In this document: positions 35,611 through 45,200 of the stretch, in pieces | Numbering within the stretch: position 1 is the first letter of the stretch | Layout of the letters: the number at the start of each line of letters is the position of its first letter | Assembly: GCA_944325525.1 (NCBI GenBank) | Contig: CALVAK010000011.1 | Coordinates: 1-64,000 of the forward strand | Direction of reading: 5' to 3' | DNA: 64,000 nt | DNA from: Candidatus Gastranaerophilales bacterium | GTDB lineage: Bacteria > Cyanobacteriota > Vampirovibrionia > Gastranaerophilales > Gastranaerophilaceae | The notes under the pieces: model-generated | Databases searched by the model: none | What the model was told of the DNA's origin: nothing | The model's input: the letters and a program-made list of their open reading frames with translations, nothing else | Translations under genes and position numbers: made by a program

Positions 35611-36606
35611 ATGGCTAAGATTAAAAAAATTAGTTTCTCCGATATTATTAATATTAAAAAATTAATTTCTGTTGTCTGTAATGATAATGTTATGGACTAT
35701 AGACGATTGTTTTTTATTTCCGTTCCGACCACATATCTTCAAAATTTATTCTATAGTGTTTATTTAAGAAAATTGCCAGAAACATATGTTGCCTTTGATA
35801 ATAACAATAATTTAAAAGGATTAATTACCGTAAAAGCTCAATCCGGTAATCCATATAAATGGCAGATTAAAACTCTTTTTTTAGATAGAAACTCCCACGA
35901 AGAAGGTAAACAGCTCGTTGAATATATTATTGCAAAATTTGGAGCAAGAGGTGTTGATACCTTTTATGTTTCAGTTGATGACAACCAAACAGAATTAATA
36001 GATCTCTTTATAAAAGGCTGCGGTTTCAGATTCTGCTCTACGGAAGCTCTCTGGTCAGTTTCTAATGTTAACTTTTTAGTTAATGATATCAACGAAAAAA
36101 TGTTTAAAACATTTAAAAACTCTGATTCCGGAAAAATTGCAGAGTTATTCAATGACAATTTAGTTCCTTTATATAAGTACTCTCTTTCAAAAGAAAACAA
36201 TGAATTTAATGACAAATTTATTCAGGGATTAAACTCGGACACTGATTTTAAATATTTATATCAAGATGAAAAATCCGGAAGAATTAAAGCTTTTATTGAA
36301 ATAAAAACAAAAGATAATAATAACTACTTTATAGATATAATCATACCTCCGCAATATTTTGAAACGTATCCTGAAATTTTATCTTTTGCAGTTAAAACAA
36401 TAATTAAACGGAATAAAAACTTTAAACTTTATATAAAAAACAGAAAGTATTTACAAAGCGGAGAAATGCTAGAACAATTCTTTAAAGAAAACCGATTTGA
36501 GCTTTTACAAAATAATGCAATTCTTGTAAGAGACTTTTTTAAAACTGTAAGAGAAGAAAACAAAAGCTTCTCTAATGCAGTAGTTTTAAGCGGATTTGAA
36601 GTTTAG
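35611..36606 (+). CDS. GNAT-fold-like protein of unknown substrate
   Basis: 331 aa. The N-terminal half resembles an N-acetyltransferase: VAFDNNNNLKGLITVKAQ, then IKTLFLDRNSHEEGKQLVEYIIAKFGARGVDTFYVSV, where a typical GNAT has the acetyl-CoA loop, and LFIKGCGFRFC at the usual end of the domain. The canonical Q/RxxGxG/A loop is not clear. The second half may be a degenerate second GNAT copy. CAGGAAA precedes the ATG. It is convergent with the radical SAM gene below, and their stop codons overlap. The fold is probable; the activity is unproved. Confidence 0.55.
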   Translation: MAKIKKISFSDIINIKKLISVVCNDNVMDYRRLFFISVPTTYLQNLFYSVYLRKLPETYVAFDNNNNLKGLITVKAQSGNPYKWQIKTLFLDRNSHEEGKQLVEYIIAKFGARGVDTFYVSVDDNQTELIDLFIKGCGFRFCSTEALWSVSNVNFLVNDINEKMFKTFKNSDSGKIAELFNDNLVPLYKYSLSKENNEFNDKFIQGLNSDTDFKYLYQDEKSGRIKAFIEIKTKDNNNYFIDIIIPPQYFETYPEILSFAVKTIIKRNKNFKLYIKNRKYLQSGEMLEQFFKENRFELLQNNAILVRDFFKTVREENKSFSNAVVLSGFEV

Positions 36607-37589
36607 CATTCTATAAGATACTTTGCTCTGTCACATATTTCAAGCCTGTTAAACTTCATCTCAACAGCTTTTTCTCTTACATACTTTATTAACTCTAAAA
36701 TTTTTTCATCAACACAATCTTTTCTGTATCTTTCAAGCCAGCTGTTTTCTATATCTATAACTATTATTTCTATATTATTCTTTTTATTGAAATTCAACCA
36801 GTTATCTATTTCCTCTTTTGTATCATTAATACCGGGAATAATTATATATTTACTGATTACATTATATGAATTCTTCTGTGCTTTTGAATATTTGATAATG
36901 TTTTTACAAACAACATTATAAGCATCAATTTGTTTAATTTTCTTATATGTTTCACGGGAAGAACTATCTATTGAAATAACGACTGTAACCTGACCTGTTG
37001 ATATACCTTTTTCTATTATTTTTGAATACTTTATACCGGAAGACGGAACTCTTATATTATCAAAACCTTTTTTTATAAATAAATCCAAAAGTTTTTCAAA
37101 CTCTGGCAGAATAGTCGGTTCTCCACCTCCAAAGCCTATTGCACCACCTTTTCTTATTATATTTTTTTCAAACAGCTCTTTTATCACCGGAAAAATATTA
37201 TAAGTTTTTAAACTGTTATACATCTTCTTATTTTCTTCAGTATAACAATATGTGCAAGCACAATTGCATTTTGTAAAATGGTCAAAAATTATGGAATCAA
37301 TATAGTCAATCTGCGGCCAATTATTTTCTTCTAAAAACACACATCCTCTGCAACCTGCTACTGTTTGTCCGCTTTTTTGTATTTCTCTGTATCTGTTTTT
37401 TATTTCAAAAAATTTTTCCCAATTAATTTTTTCTCCGTGATAATCTTCAAAAATCATTGAATTCCCACCACCGGGAGCACTCATATAACAACACAATTTT
37501 ACATTTGAGCCGTATACTCCGTTATCAAAACAAACTCCCGATTCTAACCACTTACAGCTTATATATTTCTCTGTTTTTATTTTTTCCAT
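36603..37589 (-). CDS. Radical SAM protein with N-terminal cysteine-rich segment
   Basis: 328 aa. The radical SAM cluster is C108-x3-C112-x2-C115 with GGGEPTI as the SAM-binding strand and SIDSSSRETYKKIK later in the barrel. The preceding 100 residues hold C12, C20, C33, C34, C80 and C83, which may bind an auxiliary Fe-S cluster placed before the core, as in the protein at 3067. It is third in the series GGDEF-radical SAM-radical SAM, 7 nt after its neighbour. The substrate is unknown; no small precursor peptide was seen nearby. Confidence 0.78.
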   Translation of the reverse strand: MEKIKTEKYISCKWLESGVCFDNGVYGSNVKLCCYMSAPGGGNSMIFEDYHGEKINWEKFFEIKNRYREIQKSGQTVAGCRGCVFLEENNWPQIDYIDSIIFDHFTKCNCACTYCYTEENKKMYNSLKTYNIFPVIKELFEKNIIRKGGAIGFGGGEPTILPEFEKLLDLFIKKGFDNIRVPSSGIKYSKIIEKGISTGQVTVVISIDSSSRETYKKIKQIDAYNVVCKNIIKYSKAQKNSYNVISKYIIIPGINDTKEEIDNWLNFNKKNNIEIIVIDIENSWLERYRKDCVDEKILELIKYVREKAVEMKFNRLEICDRAKYLIEC

Positions 37590-37596
37590 ATTAACC

Positions 37597-38571
37597 TTAT
37601 TTGAAATTACAATTTAAAAGTCGGCAATTTCTTGTACACATTAATATTTTTTTTCTTACTTCTTCTGCTTTATCACTATACCATAAATCCTGAGGCAGGC
37701 TTTCTTTTAAATTACCAATAGGTTCCATACAAAAACATATACGGCAGTTACCGTATGGATCTATTGCAAAATTATTTTCTCCGACCATGCATTGTATATT
37801 TTGAATTTTATCAGGTGTTTTTATTAATACTTTGAATGCTTCCAGCTGATTAAAATTATTACAAATCGGATATCCTTGTTTTTTTAATTCAATCATTTCA
37901 TCAACAGCATCAAGAGCAGCTGTTTTAATATCTTTACCATATATTTGTTCATCTGTTTCAACAGCAGTAGCAAAAGCATCTCCGTTATCCATTAGCTGGT
38001 AGCTGACACCTATACCTTCAATTTTACAAAATTCAGCAATAGGCTTAATTTCAGACAGATTCGACGGCATTACAACTGTTGATATATATATGTTTTTCCA
38101 TCTATGTCCAGTTTTGTGCTTATTTTTATAATTTAAATTTTGAATAGTGTCCATGGTTCTTTTGAAAGCATCGTCTCTTCCCCTTGAAACATTATGAATT
38201 GACGGATTTTTAACAGAGTTCAAAGAAAATGTTATATTGGTAAAAGATGACTCAAGTAATTTATCTACTTTATCTGTAAGCCCTAAACCATTTGTCACAA
38301 CATTTACCGTATCCCCAAGAGAAGCAGCATATTCAGCCATATCAAATATATCTTCACGAATAAACGGTTCTCCGCCTGAAATTATAAACTGGTATTTTCC
38401 CATCCAGTCGTGAATGTTTTTCAGAACACTCTTCCATTCTTCCAATGTCATTTCCTTTTCCTGCATTGAAGCAGGTGTCTTCCATCCGTTACAGGTAATA
38501 CAACGGGACTGACATCTTTCCGTATTATTATATGAAAAAGATACGGGTCTTTTATTTATATCTATCAGCAT
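37597..38571 (-). CDS. Radical SAM/SPASM-type protein
   Basis: 324 aa. Core cluster C20-x3-C24-x2-C27, ISGGEPFIREDIFDM (GGEP), then a C-terminal SPASM-like domain (IQCMVGENNFAIDPYGNCRICFCMEPIGNL ... MCTRNCRLLNCNFK) that would bind one or two auxiliary clusters. This is the usual domain order of peptide-modifying and MoaA-like enzymes. It starts 1 nt after the GGDEF gene and is probably translated with it. Confidence 0.85.
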   Translation of the reverse strand: MLIDINKRPVSFSYNNTERCQSRCITCNGWKTPASMQEKEMTLEEWKSVLKNIHDWMGKYQFIISGGEPFIREDIFDMAEYAASLGDTVNVVTNGLGLTDKVDKLLESSFTNITFSLNSVKNPSIHNVSRGRDDAFKRTMDTIQNLNYKNKHKTGHRWKNIYISTVVMPSNLSEIKPIAEFCKIEGIGVSYQLMDNGDAFATAVETDEQIYGKDIKTAALDAVDEMIELKKQGYPICNNFNQLEAFKVLIKTPDKIQNIQCMVGENNFAIDPYGNCRICFCMEPIGNLKESLPQDLWYSDKAEEVRKKILMCTRNCRLLNCNFK

Positions 38572-38572
38572 A

Positions 38573-39451
38573 TTAATAATCCAGATTTACCTGAGAAAAT
38601 AAAACTACTTTATTTTTACCCCTTTTCTTTGCATTATATAATGCATGTTCTGCATATCTGATTATTGTATTGGCATTTTCATCAACACCTTCCATTTGAG
38701 GATATGATGCAATTCCGCCTGATATTCTTACAGGATGTTTTTCATCTTCACCTGCCGGAATAAATGTCATTTTTTCAACATCTCTTCTGAATCTTTCTGC
38801 AAAAATAAATGCATTTTCTTCCGATGTATCCGGCAATATCACCATAAATTCTTCATCACCGTATCTTGTAACGACATCTTCTTTTCTTGCTAACCCTAGA
38901 AGCATTTCAGCTATTTTTTTAAGCAGTACATCTCCCCATTCATAACCGTACATATCATTTACTACTTTAAAAAAGTCTATGTCAAACAAAATACATGAAA
39001 CTGTTGAATGATATCTTTTTGCTCTCGACATTTCAGAGTCAAGTCTTTCAAGCAAAAATTTACGATTATGAAGTCCGGTAAGTTCATCTGTCGTAGCAAT
39101 ATTGTTTATTTTATCTTTCAACTCTTTTATCTTCAGCATATTTTTTATTCTTATTGTTAATTCATACTCATTTACCGGTGTAACAATAAAATCAGAAGCT
39201 TCACCTCTTAAGGTCAAATTTGAAGGAATTTCATCAACAATAACTATTACAGGAACAGGAAATTTCATTATCATTGATAATTCTTTAAGTTTTTCATACG
39301 AAATATCCAGAATAGCAACAGCAGGATTATACTTTTCCATATCTTTTATTTCTTCAGCATCTTCAACACGAACATTCAAATCGGTTATATTTTGACATAT
39401 ATTTTCAAGCTGAGAAGATTTCCCTTCCGCAAAAATTATTAAATTGCTCAT
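38573..39451 (-). CDS. GGDEF protein with degenerate receiver domain
   Basis: 292 aa. Residues 1-115 resemble a receiver domain (AILDIS with D49; TPVNEYEL), but the usual second acidic residues and the conserved Lys of KP are missing, so phosphorylation is doubtful. Residues 120-288 are a GGDEF domain: DELTGLHNRKFL, LFDIDFFK with metal Asp residues, RKED (189-192) as the RxxD inhibitory site, and GDEEF (198-202) in place of GGDEF/GGEEF. It would make cyclic di-GMP if active; the Gly-to-Asp change makes this uncertain. It is first in series with two radical SAM genes. Confidence 0.85.
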   Translation of the reverse strand: MSNLIIFAEGKSSQLENICQNITDLNVRVEDAEEIKDMEKYNPAVAILDISYEKLKELSMIMKFPVPVIVIVDEIPSNLTLRGEASDFIVTPVNEYELTIRIKNMLKIKELKDKINNIATTDELTGLHNRKFLLERLDSEMSRAKRYHSTVSCILFDIDFFKVVNDMYGYEWGDVLLKKIAEMLLGLARKEDVVTRYGDEEFMVILPDTSEENAFIFAERFRRDVEKMTFIPAGEDEKHPVRISGGIASYPQMEGVDENANTIIRYAEHALYNAKKRGKNKVVLFSQVNLDY

Positions 39452-39519
39452 TTAACACCCTTTCATTTTCATTTATTTTACCAAATTTATTAAAAAAGTT
39501 CAAAAAATTTTAACTTGTA

Positions 39520-39532
39520 CAACAAATTGTTG
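39520..39532. promoter_or_regulatory. Palindrome upstream of the serine hydrolase promoter
   Basis: CAACAA-A-TTGTTG is a perfect 6-bp palindrome with a one-base centre, 16 bp before the -35. It may be a regulator site or chance in AT-rich DNA. Confidence 0.3.
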
Positions 39533-39548
39533 CATAAATTAACAAAAT

Positions 39549-39578
39549 TTGCTTACGATTTAATATATGTAATATAAT
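39549..39578 (+). promoter_or_regulatory. Promoter of the serine hydrolase gene
   Basis: TTGCTT (39549-39554), an 18-bp spacer and a perfect TATAAT (39573-39578). The start of transcription would fall near 39585, which excludes the ATG at 39577 and favours the GTG at 39601. Confidence 0.55.
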
Positions 39579-39600
39579 GTTTGATATTGGAGGAGAAATA

Positions 39601-40752
39601 GTGCCGGAGCCTAAATATAATTATTCCGAAAATTTATCTTACGAAAATTTATATGAACAATACTACTTTAAATCTAAAGAAAAAAGAAAGATAAAACCGG
39701 TAAGAAAAACTGTCAAGCAAAAGAAAAAAACAGAATTAAAAAAGGTTTTACCTCTTTTTGCCGTATCAATATTACTCATATATGTTCTTTCTTTATCTTT
39801 CAAAACATTTATAGCAGACATTCTTCCTGTTAATTCAAAGAAAATACTGAAAGCAGATTATTATAAACTCTTATTTCCTACTCACAACTATCTATATAAA
39901 GATTTGTTTTTAGGTAAATACATAATAAAAGATACGGAATATGACTCTCACATTATGGTCAACATAAAAGAGACATATGAAAGAAACGGATTAAAAACAC
40001 GATTACAAGAACTTGCAAACAACTATAGAAGAATAAAACCTTCTGTCTATATCTGGGAGTATGACAACGGTTCTTTTGTTGATATTAATGCAGATGAACC
40101 ATACCCTGCAGCAAGTATTATAAAAATACCCGTGCTTATAGAAATGTTCAGACAAATAGAACAGGGGAAATTCTCTCTTAGTGACACAATGATTCTTGAA
40201 GATTACTATAGAGCTTCAGGTTCCGGGAGATTGCAATATTCACAAGGCGGCATTGCCCATACAATGGATTATCTGGCAAAAATTATGATACAAAACTCAG
40301 ACAATTCTTCAACGAATATGATTGTTTCAAAAATGGGAGGTATGCCTGAACTTAATAGAGCAATGAACAGATGGGGGTTAAAAATTACTCATATAAACAA
40401 CTGGCTTCCAGACCTTGACGGAACAAACGTTACAACCGCAAGAGAACTTGCAAAAATGTTTTATAACATTGATGCTACAAACATTATTTCATCTCCTTCA
40501 AAAAAACGTATTGCAAATTATTTATCACACGTAAAAAATAACAGACTTCTTCAAGCAGGACTTCCTGATGATGCAATCCTTCTGCATAAAACTGGCGATA
40601 TTGGTTTTATGCTTGGTGATGCCGGTATTGTAAAAACGGCAACAGGCAAGAAATATATTGTCATTATTCTTGCAAAACGTCCTTATAATAATATGCAGGG
40701 AAAAGACTTTATTGTTAAAGCGTCTAAAATTATATATAATAATATGCTTTAA
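39601..40752 (+). CDS. Membrane-anchored serine hydrolase of the beta-lactamase/PBP fold
   Basis: 383 aa from the GTG at 39601, which has GGAGGAG 6 nt upstream; the ATG at 39577 lies inside the -10 box. A basic cytoplasmic tail (26-48) and one membrane helix (about 49-66) precede an extracytoplasmic class A beta-lactamase-like domain: S172-IIK175, S233-D234-N235 and K330-T331-G332. The ExxLN motif with the deacylating Glu of true class A enzymes is not present (WLPDLDGTN stands there), so a penicillin-binding or carboxypeptidase-like role in peptidoglycan is more likely than resistance. It is divergent from the GGDEF gene. Confidence 0.8.
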   Translation: MPEPKYNYSENLSYENLYEQYYFKSKEKRKIKPVRKTVKQKKKTELKKVLPLFAVSILLIYVLSLSFKTFIADILPVNSKKILKADYYKLLFPTHNYLYKDLFLGKYIIKDTEYDSHIMVNIKETYERNGLKTRLQELANNYRRIKPSVYIWEYDNGSFVDINADEPYPAASIIKIPVLIEMFRQIEQGKFSLSDTMILEDYYRASGSGRLQYSQGGIAHTMDYLAKIMIQNSDNSSTNMIVSKMGGMPELNRAMNRWGLKITHINNWLPDLDGTNVTTARELAKMFYNIDATNIISSPSKKRIANYLSHVKNNRLLQAGLPDDAILLHKTGDIGFMLGDAGIVKTATGKKYIVIILAKRPYNNMQGKDFIVKASKIIYNNML

Positions 40753-40799
40753 TTTTTAGATTAATTTTTGTATCAATTTTTTTATATAGTCGATTTTTT

Positions 40800-40834
40800 T
40801 ATCAAAAAATAAGGTTCGGATTCTTTTTTTGATA
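40800..40834. repeat. Inverted repeat overlapping the -10 of the dicarboxylate symporter gene
   Basis: TATCAAAAAA (40800-40809) and its complement (40825-40834) flank a 15-nt loop. The right arm overlaps the TATAAT at 40833-40838. It could be a weak terminator of the upstream gene or an operator. Confidence 0.4.
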
Positions 40835-40858
40835 TAATTAAATCAGGAACTATATAAA

Positions 40859-42208
40859 ATGAAAACATCAAAGTTAACATTATATATTTTTTTAGGGCTG
40901 CTTTTGGGAATATTTGTAGGTTGGAGATTTCCTGAATTCGGGAAACAAATGCAGCCGTTAGCACATATTTTCCTGAATATGATAAAAATGATTATTGCCC
41001 CTTTATTATTTTCAGTTGTCGTTACAGGAATAGCTTCACACGGAAACATAAAAGCCCTTGGTAAATTAGGTGCTAAAACTCTTTTTTATTTTGCTGCAGC
41101 AACCTCTTTAGCTCTTGTAATAGGTTTAACTGTAGGACTTGTTTTTAAACCGGGACACAGCTTTGGAACCTCGGCAGTTTCACAAAATATGATGGATACA
41201 GTCTCCAATATGGCTTCACAAAATGTACATGAATCCGTTTCTGCTATGTTTGTAAATATTGTACCGACCAGTATAGTTAAATCTATGGCCAACGGTGATT
41301 TGCTCCAAATAGTTGTGTTCTCAATATTCTTTGCTCTTGCCCTGTGTGCTGCAGGTGAGAAAGGAAAACCAATACTTAATTGTGTTTCTTCCTTGACGGA
41401 AATTATGTTTAAATTTACACAAATAGTTATGAATTTTGCACCAATCGGAGTTTTTGGTGCTATTTCTTATACAATCGCTGAAAGCGGGCTTGGTATTATG
41501 GTAAATTATGCAAAGATAATCGGATCTTTATACCTTGCACTTGTTTTATTTCTTTTCATTGTCTTAAATATAGTATGCAGAATAGTTGGTATATCTGTTA
41601 TCTCCCTGCTCAGAGCGATAAGGGAACCTGCCCTTCTTGCGTTTACAACATCAACATCAGAAGCAGCTTTGCCTCAGGCAATGAAAATTATGGAGAACTT
41701 CGGTGTATCAAAAAATATTGTCGGTTTTGTTATGCCTACAGGCTATACATTCAACCTTGACGGTTCTACTTTATACCTTGCCCTTGCAATGCTTTTTTCT
41801 GTTCAAATCGCAGGACTTGAAGTAAATACCCTTGAACTTCTATTTTTAATGGGTACATTAATGCTTACAAGTAAAGGCATTGCCGGTGTTCCAAGAGTCG
41901 CACTTGTTGTTCTTGCGGGTACATTATCAGGATTCGGCTATCCATTAATAGGTGTTGCCATTTTGCTTGGCGTTGATCAAATTCTTGATATGGGCAGAAC
42001 TACAGTAAATTTAATAGGAAATTGCATAGCTACAGTTATTATTGCAAAATGGGAAAACGAATTTAACTACACGAAAATGGAAGAATTTAACAGACAATAC
42101 GAAAAAGAGAAAAATACCGGTTTAAATATTTGTAATAATGAAATTTTATCTCAAATAAACATTGAAGATCATTCTGATTTCGGAGCTATAGAAAGCAGAG
42201 AACATTAA
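40859..42208 (+). CDS. Dicarboxylate/amino acid:cation symporter (DAACS family, DctA/GltP-like)
   Basis: 449 aa with eight membrane helices and two re-entrant hairpins. The Ser-rich hairpin is TTSTSEAALP, which resembles DctA more than glutamate carriers, and the substrate helix is MPTGYTFNLDGSTLYL, followed by SKGIAGVPRVAL and DQILDMGRTTVNLIGNCIAT. It would import C4-dicarboxylates or acidic amino acids with H+ or Na+. The last 40 residues are a polar tail. CAGGAAC precedes the ATG. Its stop codon abuts that of the convergent AsmA-like gene with no base between. Confidence 0.9.
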   Translation: MKTSKLTLYIFLGLLLGIFVGWRFPEFGKQMQPLAHIFLNMIKMIIAPLLFSVVVTGIASHGNIKALGKLGAKTLFYFAAATSLALVIGLTVGLVFKPGHSFGTSAVSQNMMDTVSNMASQNVHESVSAMFVNIVPTSIVKSMANGDLLQIVVFSIFFALALCAAGEKGKPILNCVSSLTEIMFKFTQIVMNFAPIGVFGAISYTIAESGLGIMVNYAKIIGSLYLALVLFLFIVLNIVCRIVGISVISLLRAIREPALLAFTTSTSEAALPQAMKIMENFGVSKNIVGFVMPTGYTFNLDGSTLYLALAMLFSVQIAGLEVNTLELLFLMGTLMLTSKGIAGVPRVALVVLAGTLSGFGYPLIGVAILLGVDQILDMGRTTVNLIGNCIATVIIAKWENEFNYTKMEEFNRQYEKEKNTGLNICNNEILSQINIEDHSDFGAIESREH

Positions 42209-45200
42209 TTATAATTCCGGAATAATTTCTGTAAATTCAGGTAGTTTATCATGATTTGAATTTTCATCTGATATTATCCAGACAAAAGAATTTATTGAAC
42301 TTAAAGAATTCATATCGCCGTATATATTAACTTTAAATGTATTTGTTTTCTCTTCGGAATATTTATAAAGTTCAGGAATTTCCGTTATAATTTTCTGAGG
42401 AACTTTTTGTATGTTGTTATGTTTTTTTCCAATCTGTCCGTTTATTAATTCAGAGAGCGAAACATCACCGAATGAACCTAGTTTTGATTTTATTTCGTCT
42501 GAAATTCTTCCGTATATATCTATATTTACCATATTTGTAAGTAAATTATGCCGCCCCTTTATATATAAACTCATATTAGGACCTATTGTTTTTATTTCGT
42601 CTGTAATTAAATATCCGTCTTTTAATATAAGTTTCCCCATTGACTGCTTAAATTTTGCTGTATTCTCAGGGGCTATTGTATCTGCAATTCTATTTAATGT
42701 TGCATTTAATATGCCATGATATAAAAGATTTTGAGCATATAAATAATATTCGAATTTACCTAATGTTCCCATTCTCCCATTTGTAGCATTAAAAACAACC
42801 TCTCCTGATAATGACTTTAAGACCTGTTTATATTCTCCTGTTATAAGATTTACCTTTGCTGTAAAATCAGATTTTCCGGCTAGATTGTCTTTTATTTTAC
42901 ACAAATCATATAAAGATTCTTTTATATCTAATTCTTTACCGGACATATCAATTCCCAGCATTGCGTGATTAATATCATACTTTATATTTCCGTATACAAT
43001 TCCGTTATATGCTTTCGCTGTTATATTTGTCATTTCTAAAATATTGTTTTTTAAGCTGAAATCAGCACTTATATCATTTGACTTTAAATCAAGAATATTA
43101 AACGAATTTATTGTTGCGGTTCCTTTTTCTATAACAACTTGAGATGAGGAAAAAGGATTCATTTCATTCTTTATCATTTCAAAAAATGTATTTAAATCCA
43201 AATTAACAGAATTTAACTGCATATCTGATATGGTAAATATATTATTATTTATTACAGGTTTTAAATCAGCAATTATATTTATCTTAGAATTATTTATTTC
43301 TATTTCGGGAGCAGTTATCCTTATATTATTATCTGTAAATTTAACTTCCGCATTTTTTATTGAAGTTAAAAGTCTTTTTATGTTTAGTTTGTGTATATTA
43401 AAAATTCCGTTTAATTTAAGATTTTTTAATGTATTGTTTAAAAATACATCTCCTTTTAATGATATTTCCTCTCCTCCAAAAAAGTTTAAACGGGCACTTA
43501 ATGATTCAGGTATCAATATTCTTAAATTATTAAAGAAAAGTTCTTTTCCGTTTATAATTTCTCCCGTTATTTTCAACTGTGGATTTATTTCTTTTCCTGC
43601 ATTTTGATAAAGAGATAATTCGCTTATATCTATAACTTCATTTTTTATATTTGCATTTAATTTTAATACAGACGGTTTATTTAACAATTCCTTTATTACA
43701 AGATATGAAAGATAATTATCCTTATCTGCATACATTTGAAGCACTATATCAAAAGTATTATCTTTTTTTATATTTACATTCCCTGATGTTTTTATAACAC
43801 CTTCGGCTTTATACGGTTCTTTTATATAAAAACTTAATACATCCGCTATATCCTGTGCATTAATATTCCCTGTATAATTTATCTGTCCTTCTGGCTGCTT
43901 TTGATAATTAGAAATTATTCCAGATATAGTTACGGATGAACTCACTAAATTAATTTTATTTAACGGTATTGTTATTTTCTTATCATCAAAAGACATTTTT
44001 ATTTCTTTTGCTGATATATTTTTCTTGTTAACAGAAGTTTTTAAATTTGAAATAAGAATATCTCCGTTATACTTATCAGAAATATTCTTTATTTTCAACG
44101 ATACGTTGTCAATTATTGTTTTATTATTTAATGATTTTTTAAAAAAGCTCAAGTTTTTAATATTAATATCTGTATTGCAGTTTAATGATTTATCAGGTTT
44201 GCCTTTTATATAAGATATAAAAGACAGTTTGCCTCCTGATATATCTACCGGAAGCGTGTCTTTTTTCAGGAATAAAGATGCAACAGTTTTTAAATCCAAA
44301 TCGTTAGAATATGCCTTTATATCAATATCTACGTCTTGTGCAATATTTCCTTCAACCTTTATTGGTGTAGAATTTATATATGCGGCTGCATTTTCTAATA
44401 TTATTTTATTATTACTCAAATTTATTCTTGAATTTATTCTATTAATTTTATACGGAAAGTCCTTGTGAATTATCTCGGCATCAGTAATTCGTATATTACC
44501 GTTTGACTTAAGTTTTTTAAAGTCAGAACTTATATTAAAATCAGCGTCGGCAGTTCCTTTTATTTTTATATCTTTATACTTGTTCGGAATATTTAAACTT
44601 TCGGAAACAACATCTACTATTTTAAATAATTTTTCTATTTTAACATTATCAGCTTTTGTTGTTATATCTATAAATTTTTTCTTTGCGTAACCTATTTTCC
44701 CTGTTATATTCGCTATGTCATTTTTTGAAGTGTGTAATTCAGCACTAACTCCGATTTCTCCATTTTTAAGAATAAGTTTTGCATTATTGTCTGTCAATAT
44801 CGTATTATCAAGTTTTAAAGAAAAATCACTTAAATTTAAATTACCATTTACAGAATTATCTGAATTTACAATTAATTTTCCGTAAACACTTCCTTTTACA
44901 TCATATTCAATAATTGGTTTAAAAGGTGAAAAAGTAAATTGTTTTTTAACATTATTTAAATATGCCAGTATATCAATATCATAATTAATATATTTTTTGC
45001 CGTTTTCAAAGAGAGTGCCATCAAAAATTAAATGCAGCTTATCTTTTGTATGTACATCTTTTATTAAAAGTTTATCTCCTTCAAAATAGAAGAGTTTATC
45101 CGTAGTTTCATCCTTAATTTTAATTTTATAATTATTGCATACCGTATCTGAAGCAATTCCATTAAAATAAAAACCCCGTGTATTAATTTTATCTGTTATA

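Noticed and set aside
36603..39451. RiPP precursor peptide beside the radical SAM genes
   Set aside because: There is no room between the genes, and no short Cys- or Gly-rich frame with a ribosome site was found in the flanks.
39601..40752. Class A beta-lactamase resistance gene
   Set aside because: The SxxK, SDN and KTG motifs are present, but the ExxLN motif with the deacylating Glu is missing and the protein has a membrane anchor, favouring a PBP-like role.
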